64,000 nucleotides of DNA, from NCBI GenBank assembly GCA_041678045.1, contig JBAYOV010000013.1, forward strand, positions 1 through 64,000. Direction: 5' to 3'. Every line of letters begins with the position of its first letter. The first letter of the stretch is position 1. The position numbers and the translations under genes are program-made. The DNA is from UBA2357 sp041678045. GTDB lineage: Bacteria > Pseudomonadota > Gammaproteobacteria > Burkholderiales > Rhodocyclaceae. This document shows positions 25,554-35,271 of the stretch, piece after piece. The notes under the pieces are model-generated. The model worked only from the letters and a program-made list of their open reading frames with translations. It searched no databases and had not been told where the DNA came from.

Positions 25554-27511
25554 CGAGGTCTGAACATCCTGATTCGTTGTTCCAGTGCGCGCAACTGTCG
25601 CGCATCGGGCGCCTGGCGGCTGGCATAGCGCAGCCGCGCATAGCGTGCGGCAATCGCGCGGATGGTGTCGGCTTGTTCCGGAAGGGCACGGGCAGCCCGG
25701 TCAGCGTACTCGATAGGCCCTTCCCATTGCAAACGGGGTAGTCCATGGCGGCGCATCTTGCGGCAGAAGTGCTGCCATGCACGCTCCAGCGGGTCGAGCC
25801 GCGAGCGCTGGAACAGCGCCCAGAACAGCAGGCCCAGCATCACCCCCGCAGCGCCCAGCCCCATCAGTATCGAGAGGCTGCGCCAGTCCGGATTGCGCAC
25901 GCCGAGACGCTCCAGCAGTTCCCGCTGGCGCTCGGGGGTGTAGCCCAGCACCCACTGGTTCCAGGCGTTGGACACCGCCTCCCACTGGTAGCGCATGTCG
26001 CGCAGCCACTCAAACCCGGGGCGCATCATGAAGGAACCGAATTCTCCCTCGGGCAGCGAGGCGGCAAGCCCTTCCTCGATGCGGGCTGGGGCGGCCAGGG
26101 CAGTGGGGTCCACCCTCACCCAGCCTCGGCCCTCAAGCCAGACTTCCGCCCAGGCATGGGCGTCGGACTGGCGCACCACCAGGATGCCGTCGACCGGGTT
26201 GATTTCGCCTCCCTGATAGCCGGTCACCACTCGCGCAGGCACTCCGGCTGCACGCATCATGAACACGAAAGCGGATGAAAAGTGTTCACAGAAACCACGG
26301 TGGGTGTCGAACAGGAATTCATCGACCGAGTGCGTGCCGAGTCGTGGTGGCTGCAGCGTATAGACCAGGGGCAGTTCGCGCAGGCGCTCCAGAATCCGGG
26401 CAAGCTTCTCTTCAGCCGGCAGGTTGTCAGGGAACAACTGGGCGATTTCGTCACGGGTGCGCGGATTGCTGCCGGCCGGCAGGTGCCGGTTGGCGCGCAG
26501 CACGGCCGCCTGTTCATCCAGTCCGACCCGTGTTTCTGGGTAGGCGCTCAACTCCAGCCGGCGGCGGCTATGCACCGGCACCATGGACAGGAGTTGATAG
26601 CTGGCGGCATGCTGGGCACGTTCGGTACCGCCGCCGGGAAAGTCCATGGCCAGCAGCCAGTTACGGTTGTGCGGCTCCAGGGTAAGGCGATAGTCGTAGC
26701 GACGTCCCTGCGGTTCATAGGGGGGGGCGGGGTAAAACGGTGCGGGCATCGGACGCCAGGTGCGGCCATCGAACAGCGTCAGCACCGGGCCGCGCCAGTA
26801 GCGCAGCGCGGGCGGAGGCGGCGGGCCGTCGAATTCGGCGCGAAAGGCAATTTCGCTCGACTCGCTCAGATTGCTGATCGAGCCGGGTTCCATGCTGTCG
26901 GACAGTCCGGTGCGTCCGGCATAGGCATCCGAGGGCAGCCCCCATAGTGGACCATCCACACGAGGAAAGGCAATGAACAGGACCAGCAGCAGCGGCAGGG
27001 CTTGCAGCATCATCAACCCGGAGGCCCGCAATTGCGTGCTGGCCGGGGGGTGTGGATCGCTCAGGCTGTACAGCGTGGTGGTCGAGACCCATACGCCGAG
27101 CATTGCGACCAGCGCCACCGGAATGGTCTGGTAATACATGAACAGACCCAGCTGCAGGAAGTAACTGAGCAGGATGGCAGCGCGGATGTCGCGCTCGCTG
27201 TCGCCTTCCAGCTGCTTCAGGCACAGCAGCGTGGCCAGGAAGGCGATGCCGGGGTCCATGCCAAAGAAGTAGCCGAAGTGCAGCTTCATGGCCACGCCAC
27301 TGCCCAGGGCGAGCAGCAGGACCGGCCATCGGGACGGTGGCCGCCGGGGCAAGCTTGAGGTGGCGCGCCTCAGTCGCCAGCCCTGCCAGAGCAGAAGTGG
27401 CACGCAGAAAGCGGACACCCAGTAGGGCAGGTGGGCGAAATGGGGCGCCAGGGTGATCGCGATGCTGGCCAGCAGCCAGTGCGCAGGACGGGCTTCAAGC
27501 GGATGTTTCAT
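25550..27511 (-). CDS. tgpA: TgpA-type membrane transglutaminase-like protein (DUF3488 plus transglutaminase)
   Basis: This is a roughly 653-residue inner-membrane protein. About five or six transmembrane helices lie in the first 180 residues, followed by a large periplasmic region. The transglutaminase core has Cys in HRGFCEHFSSAF (near 405), His in QSDAHAWAEVW (near 447) and Asp in WVRVDPTAL (near 462). One more helix lies near residue 560 (LMGLGAAGVMLGLLFW), followed by a cytoplasmic tail. The ATG at 27511 (MKHPLEARP) is chosen over an upstream in-frame start. It overlaps the DUF58 gene by 17 bases. This family sits in MoxR-DUF58 operons and is implicated in envelope functions. Confidence 0.9.
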   Translation of the reverse strand: MKHPLEARPAHWLLASIAITLAPHFAHLPYWVSAFCVPLLLWQGWRLRRATSSLPRRPPSRWPVLLLALGSGVAMKLHFGYFFGMDPGIAFLATLLCLKQLEGDSERDIRAAILLSYFLQLGLFMYYQTIPVALVAMLGVWVSTTTLYSLSDPHPPASTQLRASGLMMLQALPLLLVLFIAFPRVDGPLWGLPSDAYAGRTGLSDSMEPGSISNLSESSEIAFRAEFDGPPPPPALRYWRGPVLTLFDGRTWRPMPAPFYPAPPYEPQGRRYDYRLTLEPHNRNWLLAMDFPGGGTERAQHAASYQLLSMVPVHSRRRLELSAYPETRVGLDEQAAVLRANRHLPAGSNPRTRDEIAQLFPDNLPAEEKLARILERLRELPLVYTLQPPRLGTHSVDEFLFDTHRGFCEHFSSAFVFMMRAAGVPARVVTGYQGGEINPVDGILVVRQSDAHAWAEVWLEGRGWVRVDPTALAAPARIEEGLAASLPEGEFGSFMMRPGFEWLRDMRYQWEAVSNAWNQWVLGYTPERQRELLERLGVRNPDWRSLSILMGLGAAGVMLGLLFWALFQRSRLDPLERAWQHFCRKMRRHGLPRLQWEGPIEYADRAARALPEQADTIRAIAARYARLRYASRQAPDARQLRALEQRIRMFRPR

Positions 27512-28541
27512 CACGGATACCGAACAGGGCCAGCGCCCGCAGTGCATTGTGGGTGTGGTGCAGGCCGGAGTCGATGGGCAGCTGCAGGCCGGGCAGGATC
27601 AGCGAAAAGGCCAGGCCATCGGCATCGGCGGCCAGCACCCAGGCGGTCATGCGCGACAGGCGTGCTTCCTGATCCATGCTGGCCGGTGTGGCCTGCCAGT
27701 CGATGCACACCGCGCCAGCACCGCTGCCGGTGAAGTGCTTGGTGAGCATCGGACCGCCACGGGCCACCACCTTCCAGGCAATATGGCGGGGGGAGTGTGC
27801 GGGATCATGCGGACGCAGGCCGGCAAAGTCATCGTCGCCATCGCGTTCGGACAGTGTGCCGTTGTCGAGTTGGCCATGCAGGGGCAGCGGTGGGGGCGCG
27901 GATTCGGGGCGGGGGTATACCAGCGCGCGCATGTCGGGGCGAAACACGCTCCAGGCGCGGATCAGACCAAGTGGGTAGGTGGTTTCCAGGGTGACGCGGC
28001 CAGCGTGCATCCAGCCTCGCTGGTGGGTGGGCAAGTCGAGGGTGATGCGTGTCTCGCTGTCGGGTGCAAGGCTGAAGCGGGTTTGCGCACTCGGGCGGGC
28101 CGATGGGGGCCGCTGTTGCGCGGTGAGCGGACAGTTCAGCAGCAGGGCGGGGCGGCGGCGTGCCTCGCGGTTGGAAAAAATCAGTGGAAAGTGGGCGGTG
28201 TCCCCGGCAAACACCGGTTCCACCCGGGCCGGGGTGAGGCTGAGGCGCAGCAGATTGCGAAAGGCATGCACGATGCTCACGAAGGCAATGCCCCCCAGGC
28301 TGAAGACCATGATGTAGCCCAGGCTGAGGTGGTAGTTGATGCTTGCAATGAGCATCACCACCATGGCCAGCGCAAAGCCCCAGCCCGCGCGGGTGGGCAG
28401 CACGAAGATGCGGCGTTGTCCGAGCACGATCGGGCCGGCCTCAAGGCGGGCGGCACGGAACAGGTACTTGTCCAGCGGCCCCCGCAGCCGTGACCAGCCA
28501 CGTTCCAGGTGTTGTGCAAACTGCATCGGTGCGATCTGCAT
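27495..28541 (-). CDS. DUF58-domain membrane protein
   Basis: This is a 348-residue protein with two transmembrane helices at about residues 50-90 (AGWGFALAMVVMLIASINY and a following hydrophobic stretch). A long soluble region follows, with the DUF58 motif DDDFAGLRPHDPAHSPRHIAWK near residue 250 (given in part: DFAGLRPHDPAHSPRHIAW). It is the middle gene of the conserved MoxR ATPase / DUF58 / transglutaminase operon, three bases after moxR. The ATPase is thought to remodel or activate such partners, but the substrate here is unknown. A second ATG five codons in is possible. Confidence 0.88.
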   Translation of the reverse strand: MQIAPMQFAQHLERGWSRLRGPLDKYLFRAARLEAGPIVLGQRRIFVLPTRAGWGFALAMVVMLIASINYHLSLGYIMVFSLGGIAFVSIVHAFRNLLRLSLTPARVEPVFAGDTAHFPLIFSNREARRRPALLLNCPLTAQQRPPSARPSAQTRFSLAPDSETRITLDLPTHQRGWMHAGRVTLETTYPLGLIRAWSVFRPDMRALVYPRPESAPPPLPLHGQLDNGTLSERDGDDDFAGLRPHDPAHSPRHIAWKVVARGGPMLTKHFTGSGAGAVCIDWQATPASMDQEARLSRMTAWVLAADADGLAFSLILPGLQLPIDSGLHHTHNALRALALFGIRDETSA

Positions 28542-28544
28542 CGA

Positions 28545-29519
28545 TCAGCTCACGGAGACGCCGTGCAGGAGTTGCGTCAGCGCCTCGGCCCGGGCAGGGC
28601 GGCCATCGCCCGCCATGAACAAGCGGTGCCCGGCCAGGTGCGGAAACACCATCTGCACGTCTTCGGGCAAGACATGGTCGCGCCCCTGCACCAGTGCCCA
28701 GGCACGTGCGGCGGACAGCAGCCCCAGTCCGGCGCGTGGTGACAAGCCGGTGCTGAAGGCGGCACTTTGCCGGGTGGCGACCAGGAGTCGCTGCACGTAA
28801 TCCACCAGGGCTTCGGAAGTGATGATCTGCCGGGCCGCTTGCTGCAGTGCAACCAGCTGGTCAGGGTGCACGACCGGTTGCTGGGTTTCGAGCAGGCTGC
28901 GCCGGTCCTCGCCCATGAGCAGCGCCCGTTCGGCGTTGCGATCGGGATAGCCCAGGGAGATACGCATCAGGAAGCGGTCGAGCTGGCTTTCGGGTAGCGG
29001 GAAGGTACCGATCTGGTAGGTCGGGTTTTGCGTGGCAATCACGAAGAACGGCTCGGGCAGCGCCAGGGTGCGGCCGTCGGCGGTGACCTGATGCTCCTCC
29101 ATGGCTTCGAGCAGGGCACTTTGTGTCTTGGGCGTGGCGCGGTTGATTTCGTCGGCCAGGATCAGTTGCGCGAACAGCGGGCCGGGGTGAAAGCGAAAGC
29201 TGCCATCTTCCCGGTCGTAGATCGACACGCCGACAATGTCGGCGGGCAGCAGGTCGCTTGTGAATTGGATGCGCTGGTATTGCAGGCCGATCAGGCGAGC
29301 CAGGACATGGGCCAGCGTGGTCTTGCCCACACCGGGGACATCCTCGATGAGCAGGTGCCCGCGCGCAATCATGCAGGTGAGTGCCAGCGCAAGGTCATGC
29401 GATTTGCCGAGAATGATGCGGTTGGCCGCATCGAGTATTCGCGCAATATCCTCCTGGTGCGCGGCGCGCGAAGCGGCGGATGAAGTGTGAGGCACTGCAG
29501 GGGTCGAGGTCTGGGACAT
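28545..29519 (-). CDS. MoxR-family AAA+ ATPase
   Basis: This is a 324-residue protein. Walker A is VPGVGKTTLA (61-70), Walker B LILADEINRATPKTQSALLE (near 125-145), sensor 1 PFFVIATQNP, and an Arg-finger region FLMRISLGYPD follows. A C-terminal lid domain ends in the MoxR-typical SPRAGLGLLSAARAWAL. MoxR ATPases act as chaperones for metal-dependent or envelope complexes. It is the first gene of a four-gene minus-strand operon and is divergent from the deacetylase-like gene. Confidence 0.93.
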   Translation of the reverse strand: MSQTSTPAVPHTSSAASRAAHQEDIARILDAANRIILGKSHDLALALTCMIARGHLLIEDVPGVGKTTLAHVLARLIGLQYQRIQFTSDLLPADIVGVSIYDREDGSFRFHPGPLFAQLILADEINRATPKTQSALLEAMEEHQVTADGRTLALPEPFFVIATQNPTYQIGTFPLPESQLDRFLMRISLGYPDRNAERALLMGEDRRSLLETQQPVVHPDQLVALQQAARQIITSEALVDYVQRLLVATRQSAAFSTGLSPRAGLGLLSAARAWALVQGRDHVLPEDVQMVFPHLAGHRLFMAGDGRPARAEALTQLLHGVSVS

Positions 29520-29658
29520 TGTGCTGGGTACTGTGAAATTGGGCCTGAAGCGGTGATAATAGATTACAAGCGCTGGATGGCACGCCGGAGCAGGGGTACA
29601 GGCTCATCGAGACATCATGCCACCAGAAAAAGTTCGTCTGATCGAGGAGAGAGAGGGA

Positions 29659-30585
29659 ATGACGACAACTGCGTTCATTACGCACAGGGATTGCTGGTTG
29701 CACGACATGGGCAGTTTCCATCCGGAATGTCCCGACCGGCTGGCAGCGATCAACGATCGCCTGATCGCCGCCGGTCTCGATCTGTATTTGTCATTTTACG
29801 ATGCTCCGCTGGCGACCGAGGAACAAATCCTCCGCGCACACGACCCGGATTACTTCAAGGAGTTGAAGGATAACGTGCCCGAGCACGGTATCCGCCACCT
29901 CGATCCCGATACGGCCATGAGTCCGCACACCTTGCAGGCCGCGCTGCGCTCGGCGGGGGCGGGGGTGCTGGCCACCGATCTGGTGATCGGCGGCGAGATC
30001 GAGAATGCCTTCTGCGCAGTGCGCCCGCCCGGTCACCACGCCGAGCACGGCAAGGCCATGGGTTTCTGCTTTCTGAACAATGTCGCCATCGCTGCACGCC
30101 ACGCGCTCGAAGCGCATGGCCTGAAGCGGGTGGCCGTCGTCGACTTCGATGTACATCACGGCAACGGCACCGAGGACATCTTCCGCAACGACCCCAGGGT
30201 GATGATGGCGAGCATCTTCCAGCACCCCTTCTATCCTTACTCCGGAGCGGACAACAAGGCCGCGCACATGGTCAATGTGCCGGTGGCGGCCGGTACCCGG
30301 GGCGACGCCTTCCGCCAGATCGTCTCCGAAGTCTGGCTGCCGGCCCTGCGCAACCACAACCCCGAGATGCTCTTCATCTCCGCCGGTTTCGATGCGCACT
30401 ATGAAGACGACATGGGTTCCTGCGGCCTGGTCGAGGCCGACTACATCTGGGTCACCGAACAGCTCAAGAAGCTGGTGGAAGAGTGTGGTCACAAGCGCAT
30501 CGTGTCGGTGCTGGAAGGCGGGTACGCGCTGTCTGCGATGTCGCGCTCGGCCGTCGCACACGTCAAGGCGCTGGCCGAACTCTGA
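29659..30585 (+). CDS. Histone deacetylase-like (acetylpolyamine/acetoin-utilisation family) hydrolase
   Basis: This 308-residue zinc hydrolase belongs to the arginase/deacetylase superfamily. Motifs seen: PPGHHAEHGKAMGFC with the active-site His pair, the zinc site DFDVHHGNGTEDIF, a second zinc Asp in SAGFDAHYEDDMGS, and the C-terminal LEGGYALSAMS with the transition-state residue region. It is similar to bacterial class II HDAC-like enzymes that deacetylate small amines or proteins; the substrate cannot be told. ATG 29659 has GAGAGGGA just upstream and matches the family start, so the longer frame from 29617 is not used. Confidence 0.92.
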   Translation: MTTTAFITHRDCWLHDMGSFHPECPDRLAAINDRLIAAGLDLYLSFYDAPLATEEQILRAHDPDYFKELKDNVPEHGIRHLDPDTAMSPHTLQAALRSAGAGVLATDLVIGGEIENAFCAVRPPGHHAEHGKAMGFCFLNNVAIAARHALEAHGLKRVAVVDFDVHHGNGTEDIFRNDPRVMMASIFQHPFYPYSGADNKAAHMVNVPVAAGTRGDAFRQIVSEVWLPALRNHNPEMLFISAGFDAHYEDDMGSCGLVEADYIWVTEQLKKLVEECGHKRIVSVLEGGYALSAMSRSAVAHVKALAEL

Positions 30586-30679
30586 ACCGTCCTGAGGCTG
30601 CACGCATGCGTCCGGTTCCGGCCTGTGGGCCGGAGCATCCAGCCACTCCCGGTCGGTGCCAGCATTTCGATACAGGTGA

Positions 30680-30710
30680 TTGCAGAGGGGATGTGGCAAT
30701 CGGTTAGAAT
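30680..30710 (+). promoter_or_regulatory. Possible dapA promoter
   Basis: TTGCAG (30680-30685) and TAGAAT (30705-30710) resemble sigma-70 -35 and -10 elements, but the 19-base spacer is long. The -10 lies 35 bases before the dapA start. Confidence 0.3.
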
Positions 30711-30744
30711 GGTCCTTTCAATCATTCTCTGCCCTCGATCCCTC

Positions 30745-31623
<879 letters not shown>

Positions 31624-31651
31624 CCCTTTTATCGGATTCAAGGACTTCCGG

Positions 31652-32806
31652 ATGCATCCAAACCGTCGGACCGGGCGCCTCATGCGCCTGAGAAAAACCT
31701 TGCCGCTGCTGGCCTTGTCGCTGACCGTGGCAGGATGTTCGGGCTCCCTGCTCGAATCCAAGAAGATCGACTACCGCAGCGCGAAAAAGGTGGCGCCGCT
31801 GGAAATTCCGCCGGACCTCACCGCGCCGGGCCGGGACGAGCGTTTCGCCATTCCCGACACCGCTCCGCGTGGCGTGGCGACGTATTCTGCCTACTCCAGC
31901 AATCGCGAAGCGGTGCCGGTACGGGCAGGCAGCGCACCGGTACTGGCCCAGGTCGACAGCATGCGCATCGAGCGCGCCGGTTCGCAGCGCTGGCTGGTGG
32001 TGCCCGGTCAGCCTGAAGTGCTGTGGGACGACATCAAGGATTTTTGGCTCGAGTTGGGCTTCATCCTGAACGTGGAGCGTCCCGAGATTGGGGTGATGGA
32101 AACCGACTGGGCCGAGGACCGCGCGAAGATTCCGCAGGATTTCGTGCGTCAGGCGCTGGGCCGGGTGCTCGATGGCTTGTTCTCCACGTCCGAGCGCGAC
32201 AGGTTCCGCACCCGCCTGGAGGCAGGCAAGGAGCCGGGTACGGTGGAGATCTACATCAGCCACCGTGGCATGCAGGAAGTTTACGCAAGCAGCGCGCAGG
32301 ACTCCACCGTATGGCAACCCCGGCCGGCTGATCCCGAGCTGGAAGCCGAAATGCTGCGCCGTTTGATGATCCGCCTGGGGGTGGAAGAGCAGCGCGCCAC
32401 TCAGATTATTGCCACGGCCGAGCAGCCCGCGCGCGCCAGCCTGCAACTGCAGGAAGGCCGGGCACGCCTGCTGGTCGACGAGTCCTTCGACCGGGCCTGG
32501 CGCCGTGTCGGTCTGGCGCTCGACCGCATCGGCTTTACCGTCGAAGACCGCGACCGCACCGAAGGGTTGTATTTCGTGCGCTACATCGATCCCGACATGC
32601 GCAGCGAGTCGGGTGGTTTCCTGTCGCGCATGGCCTTCTGGCGCAGCAGCGGTGAGGGTCAGCAGGCGCAGGGCAGCGAGTATCGCATCCGTGTCAGCAG
32701 CGAGGGCGAATGGTCTCAGGTCAGTGTCCTGACCCGTGAGGGGGGCGAGGACCACTCCGAAACGGCCCGCCGCATGCTTGGCCTGCTGGAGCAGGAACTG
32801 CGCTGA
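31652..32806 (+). CDS. bamC: Outer-membrane assembly lipoprotein BamC
   Basis: This is a 384-residue lipoprotein precursor: a basic N-terminus, hydrophobic LPLLALSLTVAGC, lipobox Cys29, then the conserved N-terminal stretch KKVAPLEIPPDLT that in BamC contacts BamD. Two helix-grip domains follow (about 110-250 and 270-385; the second starts ARLLVDESFDRAWRRVGLAL). It is part of the beta-barrel assembly machine. ATG 31652 has AAGGA at good spacing; 31682 is a shorter alternative that keeps the lipobox. It is co-oriented with dapA. Confidence 0.9.
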   Translation: MHPNRRTGRLMRLRKTLPLLALSLTVAGCSGSLLESKKIDYRSAKKVAPLEIPPDLTAPGRDERFAIPDTAPRGVATYSAYSSNREAVPVRAGSAPVLAQVDSMRIERAGSQRWLVVPGQPEVLWDDIKDFWLELGFILNVERPEIGVMETDWAEDRAKIPQDFVRQALGRVLDGLFSTSERDRFRTRLEAGKEPGTVEIYISHRGMQEVYASSAQDSTVWQPRPADPELEAEMLRRLMIRLGVEEQRATQIIATAEQPARASLQLQEGRARLLVDESFDRAWRRVGLALDRIGFTVEDRDRTEGLYFVRYIDPDMRSESGGFLSRMAFWRSSGEGQQAQGSEYRIRVSSEGEWSQVSVLTREGGEDHSETARRMLGLLEQELR

Positions 32807-32823
32807 AGCTGTGCAACCCCCTT

Positions 32824-32854
32824 CGGGCCAGACTGCTCCGGCAGCGCTGGCCCG
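32824..32854. terminator. Hairpin between convergent bamC and chrA
   Basis: CGGGCCAG (32824-32831) pairs perfectly with CTGGCCCG (32847-32854) across a 15-base loop. No T-run follows, so function as an intrinsic terminator is uncertain. The position between convergent genes supports it. Confidence 0.35.
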
Positions 32855-32859
32855 CCGGT

Positions 32860-34074
32860 TCAAAGCACCGCCACAAGCCCCCCGGCGCCCAGCCCGCAGC
32901 CGACCACCACCAGCCACGGGGGCAGTTTCCAGGTCACTAGGGCGACCAGCGCGAGCAGGGCCAGGCCGAAGTCCTGGGGGGTGTGAATCGCGCTGGTCCA
33001 CACCGGCTGGTAGAGGGCGGCCAGCAGCAGGCCGACCACGGCGGCGTTGATGCCTGACAGGGCCGCCTGTACGCGCAGGTTGCGACGAAGTGGCTCCCAA
33101 AACGGCAGCACGCCCAGCACCAGCAGGAAGGCGGGTGCGAAGATCGCCAGCAGGCAGATCGATGCCCCCAGCCAGCCGGAGGGCGCTTCGTTCATCGACG
33201 CGCCCAGAAAGGCCGCAAAAGTGAATAGCGGCCCGGGCACCGCCTGGGCCGCTCCGTAGCCAGCCAGAAACGCATCGTTCACCACCCAGCCGCTGGGCAC
33301 CACCTCGGCCTGCAGCAAGGGCAGCACGACATGCCCGCCACCAAAGACCAGCGATCCTGCCCGATAGAATGCATCCACCATTGCCAGCGTCTGGTTCGGG
33401 AACAGGCCCGCGAGCAGGGGTAGTCCAGTCAGCAGCAGCACGAACAGGGCCAGCCAGAGCAGCCCCGCGCGACGTCCGACGACAAGCGGCAGCGGGTCGG
33501 TGGTGATGCCCGCCTGAGGTTTGAACAGCATCAGTCCGATCAGTCCGGCCACTGCAATCACCCCAAGCTGTCCCCAGGCTGAGGGCAACAGCAGCACCAC
33601 GCAGGTTGCTGCTGCCATGATGCTGATGCGCGGCGCATCCGGACACAGACTGCGCGCCATGCCCCAGACGGCCTGTGCGACCACTGCGACCGCCACCACC
33701 TTCAGCCCGTGCAGTACCCCCGCAGGCACCGTTTCGCCGTAACTGGCCAGGCCGAGCGCAAACAGGATCAGGGCCAGTGCGGAGGGTGCGGTGAATCCGG
33801 CCCAGGCCGCCAGTGCCCCAGCATGGCCGGCCCGGTACAGCCCGATCGCGATGCCCACCTGGCTGCTCGCCGGCCCCGGCAGGAACTGGCAGAGCGCGAC
33901 CAGATCGGCGTAGCTGCGCTCACTCATCCATTTGCGCCGGGTCACGAACTCCTCGCGGAAGTAGCCCAGGTGTGCAATCGGCCCGCCAAAAGAGGTCAGG
34001 CCCAGGCGCAGAAAGATCAGAAACACGGCCCATGGGCTGTGGCCTGCTGCGGTGCTGCGGGTCGAGTCGGTCAT
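32860..34074 (-). CDS. chrA: Chromate transporter, CHR family
   Basis: This is a 404-residue membrane protein of the long, two-domain CHR type. Each half begins with the family signature: FLRLGLTSFGGPIAHLGYF near residues 20-38 and YRAGSLVFGGGHVVLPLLQ near 238-256. Each half also has a LCQFLPGPASSQ or AAQAVPGPLFTFA motif. About ten to twelve transmembrane helices are apparent. It exports chromate or related oxyanions. ATG 34074 (MTDSTRS) fits better than the longer open frame, which would add 42 non-hydrophobic residues. A perfect 9-bp inverted repeat lies just upstream. Confidence 0.92.
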   Translation of the reverse strand: MTDSTRSTAAGHSPWAVFLIFLRLGLTSFGGPIAHLGYFREEFVTRRKWMSERSYADLVALCQFLPGPASSQVGIAIGLYRAGHAGALAAWAGFTAPSALALILFALGLASYGETVPAGVLHGLKVVAVAVVAQAVWGMARSLCPDAPRISIMAAATCVVLLLPSAWGQLGVIAVAGLIGLMLFKPQAGITTDPLPLVVGRRAGLLWLALFVLLLTGLPLLAGLFPNQTLAMVDAFYRAGSLVFGGGHVVLPLLQAEVVPSGWVVNDAFLAGYGAAQAVPGPLFTFAAFLGASMNEAPSGWLGASICLLAIFAPAFLLVLGVLPFWEPLRRNLRVQAALSGINAAVVGLLLAALYQPVWTSAIHTPQDFGLALLALVALVTWKLPPWLVVVGCGLGAGGLVAVL

Positions 34075-34093
34075 GGTCGGGGAGGGCGTGTGA

Positions 34094-34122
34094 CAAACTT
34101 CGTGCAGCGTAACCGAAGTTTG
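34094..34122. promoter_or_regulatory. Inverted repeat upstream of chrA
   Basis: CAAACTTCG (34094-34102) and CGAAGTTTG (34114-34122) form a perfect 9-bp inverted repeat with an 11-base spacer, 20 bases before the chrA start. A shorter repeat ACCAAC-TTC-GTTGGT lies at 34196-34210. Either could be an operator or RNA hairpin. Confidence 0.5.
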
Positions 34123-34284
34123 ATGACGAAAGCGATCATGCGGCCTGCCTAGGCTCAACCCACCGGCTTGATCACTTGGTTTGAGGGTACAGTTAACCAA
34201 CTTCGTTGGTGCGGAATTCCCTGATTCTGAGGCGTGCCAGCAGATTCCCGTATGTGTTTAGGGTGATGAGGAAGAGGAGTGGCG

Positions 34285-35271
34285 ATGAACAACCGGTTGC
34301 GTGCAGCAGCGCCATGCTTGCGTTGGGGCGTTGCCGTCGCCCTTGTGATGGCGGCGGTTTCAGTGGCGGCGGATGGCGATTGCGATGCCGTTCTCGCAGT
34401 CGAGCGTCAAGGCACGATCTGGCTGTGGCATGCCCGTGACGGTGAGCGCGAGCTTGTGCAAGGGGGCTGTGCCGCGCTCGAGCGTGGCGCGCGGCGGCTG
34501 GCCTATTGCACTCCGGCGGACGCCATGGGGCAGCCGGGGCGCGAGCTTCATGTGCGCAGGCTCGACGGCACTCACCCCGAGTGGGTGCATCGTGCGGGTG
34601 AAGGGGCGTTCATCAGTGAGGCGGCCTGGTCGCCCGAGGGGGGCCGGCTGGCCTTTATCGAAACCGACCGCGACTACCGCAGTCACCTGATGCTGTGGTC
34701 GCCCGGCGGCCCCGCTCGCCGGGTCGCCAGTGCGCCGGGCTCGATGTCCCATCTCTGGTGGAGTCTGGGCTGGATCGCCGACGGCAGTGCGCTCACCGTC
34801 CATGACATGACAGTGCTGCAGCGGATCGCACTCGACGGCAGGGCGCCCGACAGCATTCCACTGCCCGAACTCATCGGCGCCGGCCTCGAGACGGTCACCA
34901 GCACCGACCGCGTACTGCCGGCCCCGCACGATCCCACAGTGTTCGCCTATACCCGGCTGGTGCCGGGCAGTGCGCTGTTTTCGCGTGTCATGCACGAACC
35001 GAACAGCGCGCTGTTCGTGCATGACCGGTTTCTCGGGCGCGGCAAGAATCTGCGCCTCACTGCCGAGGCGGTTACGGTGCTCGATGTTGCCTGGACCCCG
35101 GACGGGCGCAGTCTGCACTTTGCCGGCTATCTGGATATTCATGCGGCCGATGAAGACCCGTTCCGGATCTACCGGATCGACCGTAATGGTCGTGGTTTGC
35201 GGGCGTTGCTGCGCGGTGAGCGGGTGAGCGTCGCGTGTCGTGAGCCGGCGTCACGGGAGGCCATCAAATGA
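34285..35271 (+). CDS. Secreted TolB/PD40-like beta-propeller protein
   Basis: This is a 328-residue protein with an N-terminal signal peptide (about 1-29, ending VAAVSVAA-type; predicted cut after SVAADG region). Repeated blades carry PD40-type motifs: EAAWSPEGGRLAFIE (near 113) and DVAWTPDGRSLHFAG (near 270). It probably folds as a six-bladed propeller in the periplasm. GAGGAG at 34274-34279 sets the ATG at 34285, although a GTG at 34279 is in frame. Its stop overlaps the following membrane-protein gene (ATGA). The function is unknown. Confidence 0.7.
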   Translation: MNNRLRAAAPCLRWGVAVALVMAAVSVAADGDCDAVLAVERQGTIWLWHARDGERELVQGGCAALERGARRLAYCTPADAMGQPGRELHVRRLDGTHPEWVHRAGEGAFISEAAWSPEGGRLAFIETDRDYRSHLMLWSPGGPARRVASAPGSMSHLWWSLGWIADGSALTVHDMTVLQRIALDGRAPDSIPLPELIGAGLETVTSTDRVLPAPHDPTVFAYTRLVPGSALFSRVMHEPNSALFVHDRFLGRGKNLRLTAEAVTVLDVAWTPDGRSLHFAGYLDIHAADEDPFRIYRIDRNGRGLRALLRGERVSVACREPASREAIK

